Assembly (NCBI GenBank): GCA_934438035.1
Contig: CAKSBK010000038.1
Span: forward strand, 1 to 7,755
DNA: 7,755 bases
Origin: an uncultured Christensenellaceae bacterium
GTDB lineage: Bacteria; Bacillota; Clostridia; Christensenellales; Christensenellaceae
Direction: 5' to 3'
Shown here: positions 6,136 to 7,755 of the stretch, one piece after another
Layout of the letters: the number at the start of each line of letters is the position of its first letter
Numbering within the stretch: position 1 is the stretch's first letter
Position numbers and translations under genes: made by a program
Notes under the pieces: model-generated
Seen by the model: the letters and a program-made list of their open reading frames with translations, nothing else
Databases searched by the model: none
Told to the model about the DNA's origin: nothing

Positions 6136-6301
6136 TTTGCGATTGATGCAAAAGTAGTAACGATGACATGCGGTGCTTAAGAGAAGAGGGGTTGCTGAGA
6201 GCCTCGGGCAGCGTGCTTGTGAAGTTGTTTGCGTAGCAACCGTTTTTTAACGGCGGACGGGCGCGTTAAAGCCCATAAAAGCGCTGCTTTTTGCGGCGGA
6301 A

Positions 6302-6333
6302 ATAAGGTGGTAACACGGTCCATTCGTCCTTAT
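6302..6333 (+). promoter_or_regulatory. T-box antiterminator
   Basis: The lower helix is ATAAGG (6302-6307) with CCTTAT (6328-6333). The 7-nt bulge is TGGTAAC (6308-6314), and the upper helix is ACG (6315-6317) with CGT (6325-6327) around a 7-nt loop. The bulge's UGGU complements a tRNA 3' end ACCA, as expected for a tRNA-Val with discriminator A. The bulge differs from the usual UGGNACC by a C-to-A change at its sixth base. The 3' strand is shared with the terminator, so the two folds exclude each other. Confidence 0.9.
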
Positions 6334-6352
6334 ACGGGCGAGTGGATTTTTT
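6319..6352 (+). terminator. T-box leader intrinsic terminator
   Basis: TCCATTCGTCC (6319-6329) pairs with GGGCGAGTGGA (6336-6346) over 11 bp (two G-U pairs) around TTATAC, followed by six T (6347-6352). It should stop transcription before valS when tRNA-Val is charged. Confidence 0.93.
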
Positions 6353-6396
6353 ACATTTAAAAAGACAATAATACTTTTTTGGAAAGGAAAAAAATA

Positions 6397-7755
6397 ATGG
6401 CAAACGAAAACCTAAAAAAGGCGTATGATCATAAAGAAGTTGAGCAGAAGCTTTACGATCGCTGGATGGAGAGAGGATATTTCAGAGGAGAGGTTGATAA
6501 AAACAAAAAACCCTTTACTATAGTTATTCCTCCGCCGAATATTACGGGACAGCTGCATATGGGACATGCGCTTGATAATATGATGCAGGACGCAATCATA
6601 AGGTTTAAGAGAATGCAGGGATATGCGGCTTTATGGGTTCCGGGTACTGATCATGCCTCCATTGCGACAGAGGTTAAAATAGTCGATCAAATGGCAAAGG
6701 AGGGAATAAAAAAAGAGGATATAGGCAGAGAGGCGTTTTTGCAGCGCGCTTGGCAGTGGAAGGAAAGCTACGGCGGAAGAATAGTTACTCAGCTTAAAAA
6801 GTTAGGCTCTTCCTGCGACTGGTCAAGAGAGCGCTTTACTATGGACGAGGGCTGCTCGAGAGCGGTTAAGGAAGTTTTCATCCGTCTTTACAATAAAGGG
6901 CTTATTTACAGAGGCAACAGAATTATAAATTGGTGCCCGACCTGCCGTACGGCGCTTTCCGACGCGGAGGTTGAGTATGAAGAACAGGCTTCTCATCTTT
7001 GGCATGTAAGATATGTAAGCGAGGACGGAACGACGAGCGTCGTCGTTGCGACAACCCGTCCCGAAACGATGCTCGGAGACACCGGCGTTGCGGTCAATCC
7101 TAAAGACGAAAGATATAAAGACCTTGTCGGCAAAAATGTTATTCTGCCCATAGTCAATAAGCCTATACCCGTTGTTGCGGACGAATACGTAGATATGGAG
7201 TTCGGAACGGGCGCGGTTAAGATGACCCCTGCGCACGACCCTAATGATTACGAGGTTGCGGTTCGCCATAATCTTGCGATGATAAGAGTTATGACGGACG
7301 ACGGACGTATGACGGACGACTGCGGAAAATTTGCGGGAATGAAAGCTCTTGAAGCAAGGCAGGCGATAGTTGAGGAGCTTAAAAATTTAGGGGCGCTCGT
7401 TAAAATAGAGGATTATTCTCATGACGTCGGCTCATGCTACCGCTGCCACAGCACGGTTGAACCGCTTATTTCAAGACAGTGGTTTGTCTCCATGAAGGAG
7501 CTTGCTAAGCCCGCTATAGAAGCGGTTCGTTCGGGTCAGATAAAATTTATTCCCGAGAGATTTGATAAAATATATTATAATTGGCTGGAAAATATAAGAG
7601 ACTGGTGTATTTCCCGTCAGCTTTGGTGGGGTCACAGGATTCCCGCTTACTATTGCGCCGACTGCGGAGAAATGCAGGTTTGCGAGGATATGCCGAAGGT
7701 CTGCAAAAAGTGCGGAGGAACGCATTTTACTCAGGACGAAGACGTGCTTGACACG
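6397..7755 (+). CDS. valS: valine-tRNA ligase (ValRS), N-terminal half (cut by window edge)
   Basis: The frame runs open from the ATG to the window end: 453 residues of a family usually about 880. ValRS joins valine to tRNA-Val with ATP. Visible class Ia features are the P45[12 protein letters not shown]57 segment with the HIGH-type H54-M-G-H57, and [12 protein letters not shown] beginning the inserted region. The CP1 editing domain carries T219-T-R-P-E-T224 and G270[11 protein letters not shown]281, which hydrolyses mischarged Thr-tRNA-Val. [12 protein letters not shown]413-R-I-P returns to the catalytic core, followed by a Cys cluster (C420, C423, C436, C439) that may bind zinc. The KMSKS loop, anticodon-binding domain and C-terminal coiled coil lie beyond the window. 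GGAAAGGA sits about 8 nt before the ATG. Expression is controlled by the T-box just upstream. Minus-strand frames opposite it are shadows. Confidence 0.97.
   Translation, partial: MANENLKKAYDHKEVEQKLYDRWMERGYFRGEVDKNKKPFTIVIPPPNITGQLHMGHALDNMMQDAIIRFKRMQGYAALWVPGTDHASIATEVKIVDQMAKEGIKKEDIGREAFLQRAWQWKESYGGRIVTQLKKLGSSCDWSRERFTMDEGCSRAVKEVFIRLYNKGLIYRGNRIINWCPTCRTALSDAEVEYEEQASHLWHVRYVSEDGTTSVVVATTRPETMLGDTGVAVNPKDERYKDLVGKNVILPIVNKPIPVVADEYVDMEFGTGAVKMTPAHDPNDYEVAVRHNLAMIRVMTDDGRMTDDCGKFAGMKALEARQAIVEELKNLGALVKIEDYSHDVGSCYRCHSTVEPLISRQWFVSMKELAKPAIEAVRSGQIKFIPERFDKIYYNWLENIRDWCISRQLWWGHRIPAYYCADCGEMQVCEDMPKVCKKCGGTHFTQDEDVLDT

Larger units (their letters stand above)
6141..6352 (+). promoter_or_regulatory. 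T-box riboswitch, valine-specific, controlling valS
   Basis: A tRNA-sensing leader that fills the pgsA-valS gap. Uncharged tRNA-Val should pair with the specifier and stabilise the antiterminator, allowing valS transcription. Stem I base: ATGCAAA (6146-6152) with TTTGCGT (6228-6234), 7 bp. Specifier internal loop: 5' AGTAGTA (6153-6159, S-turn type) opposite GAAGTTG (6221-6227), with specifier GUU (Val) at 6224-6226 followed by a purine. Above it are ACGA/TTGT and CATGC/GCGTG, then the distal part with an AGAGA-type motif at 6180-6184 and GAGG/CCTC around the apical GTTGCTGAGAG. Next are CCGTT-TTTT-AACGG (6240-6253), GGGC/GCCC (6259-6274) and CGCTGC-TTTTT-GCGGCG (6282-6298), then the antiterminator and terminator. 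Specifier and downstream gene agree on valine. Confidence 0.95.

Noticed and set aside
6240..6253. CCGTTTTTTAACGG as a pgsA terminator
   Set aside because: The T residues are in the loop rather than after the stem; the hairpin fits as a linker helix between T-box stem I and the antiterminator.
6823..7725. Minus-strand open frames (6823-7269, 7471-7725) opposite valS
   Set aside because: The plus strand is unmistakably ValRS with all expected motifs; these are shadows.
1..7755. Mobile elements, CRISPR arrays, tRNA or rRNA genes, prophage or defence systems
   Set aside because: No transposase-like frame, regularly spaced repeats, tRNA-like cloverleaf or atypical gene block was seen; all long frames belong to housekeeping genes or the two lipoproteins.

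Overview
This window looks like ordinary chromosomal core sequence from a low-to-moderate GC member of the Bacillota, most likely class Clostridia. The evidence is a class III (Firmicutes-type) fructose-1,6-bisphosphatase, a T-box riboswitch in front of valS, an nth-obg-yhbY cluster, strong AGGAGG-type ribosome binding sites and consensus sigma-A promoters. Species cannot be assigned from the sequence alone. No phage, IS element, CRISPR array, tRNA or rRNA was seen.

Layout from left to right. Positions 1-3087 form one leftward (minus-strand) transcription unit. It runs, in transcription order, from a putative SurA-N-like lipoprotein through class III FBPase (fbp) and a small unknown lipoprotein to the first 17 codons of a probable tadA, cut by the window edge. 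Spacing is tight: 20 nt, a 4-nt ATGA overlap, then 2 nt. Positions 3100-3212 hold an intrinsic terminator for the next operon and a probable extended -10 promoter for the lipoprotein-fbp unit. Positions 3213-5402 are a second leftward operon, nth-obg-yhbY, ending at that terminator. Positions 5403-5574 are a divergent control region with a good sigma-A promoter on each strand. To the right, pgsA and then valS (5' half only) run rightward. Their 261-nt gap is filled by a valine-specific T-box leader whose specifier, antiterminator and terminator can all be read base by base.

How the genes work together. Obg and YhbY both act on 50S ribosome assembly. Nth repairs oxidised pyrimidines and appears to share only the transcript. 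PgsA makes the precursor of phosphatidylglycerol. ValRS charges tRNA-Val and its transcription is set by uncharged tRNA-Val through the T-box. Class III FBPase is gluconeogenic. The two lipoproteins around it are unrecognised and are the least understood genes here.

I found no convincing novel system. The points most worth a second look are the T-box details (GUU specifier, variant bulge, no visible terminator separating it from pgsA), the SurA-N-like lipoprotein without a rotamase domain, and the lipoprotein-fbp-lipoprotein-tadA arrangement.
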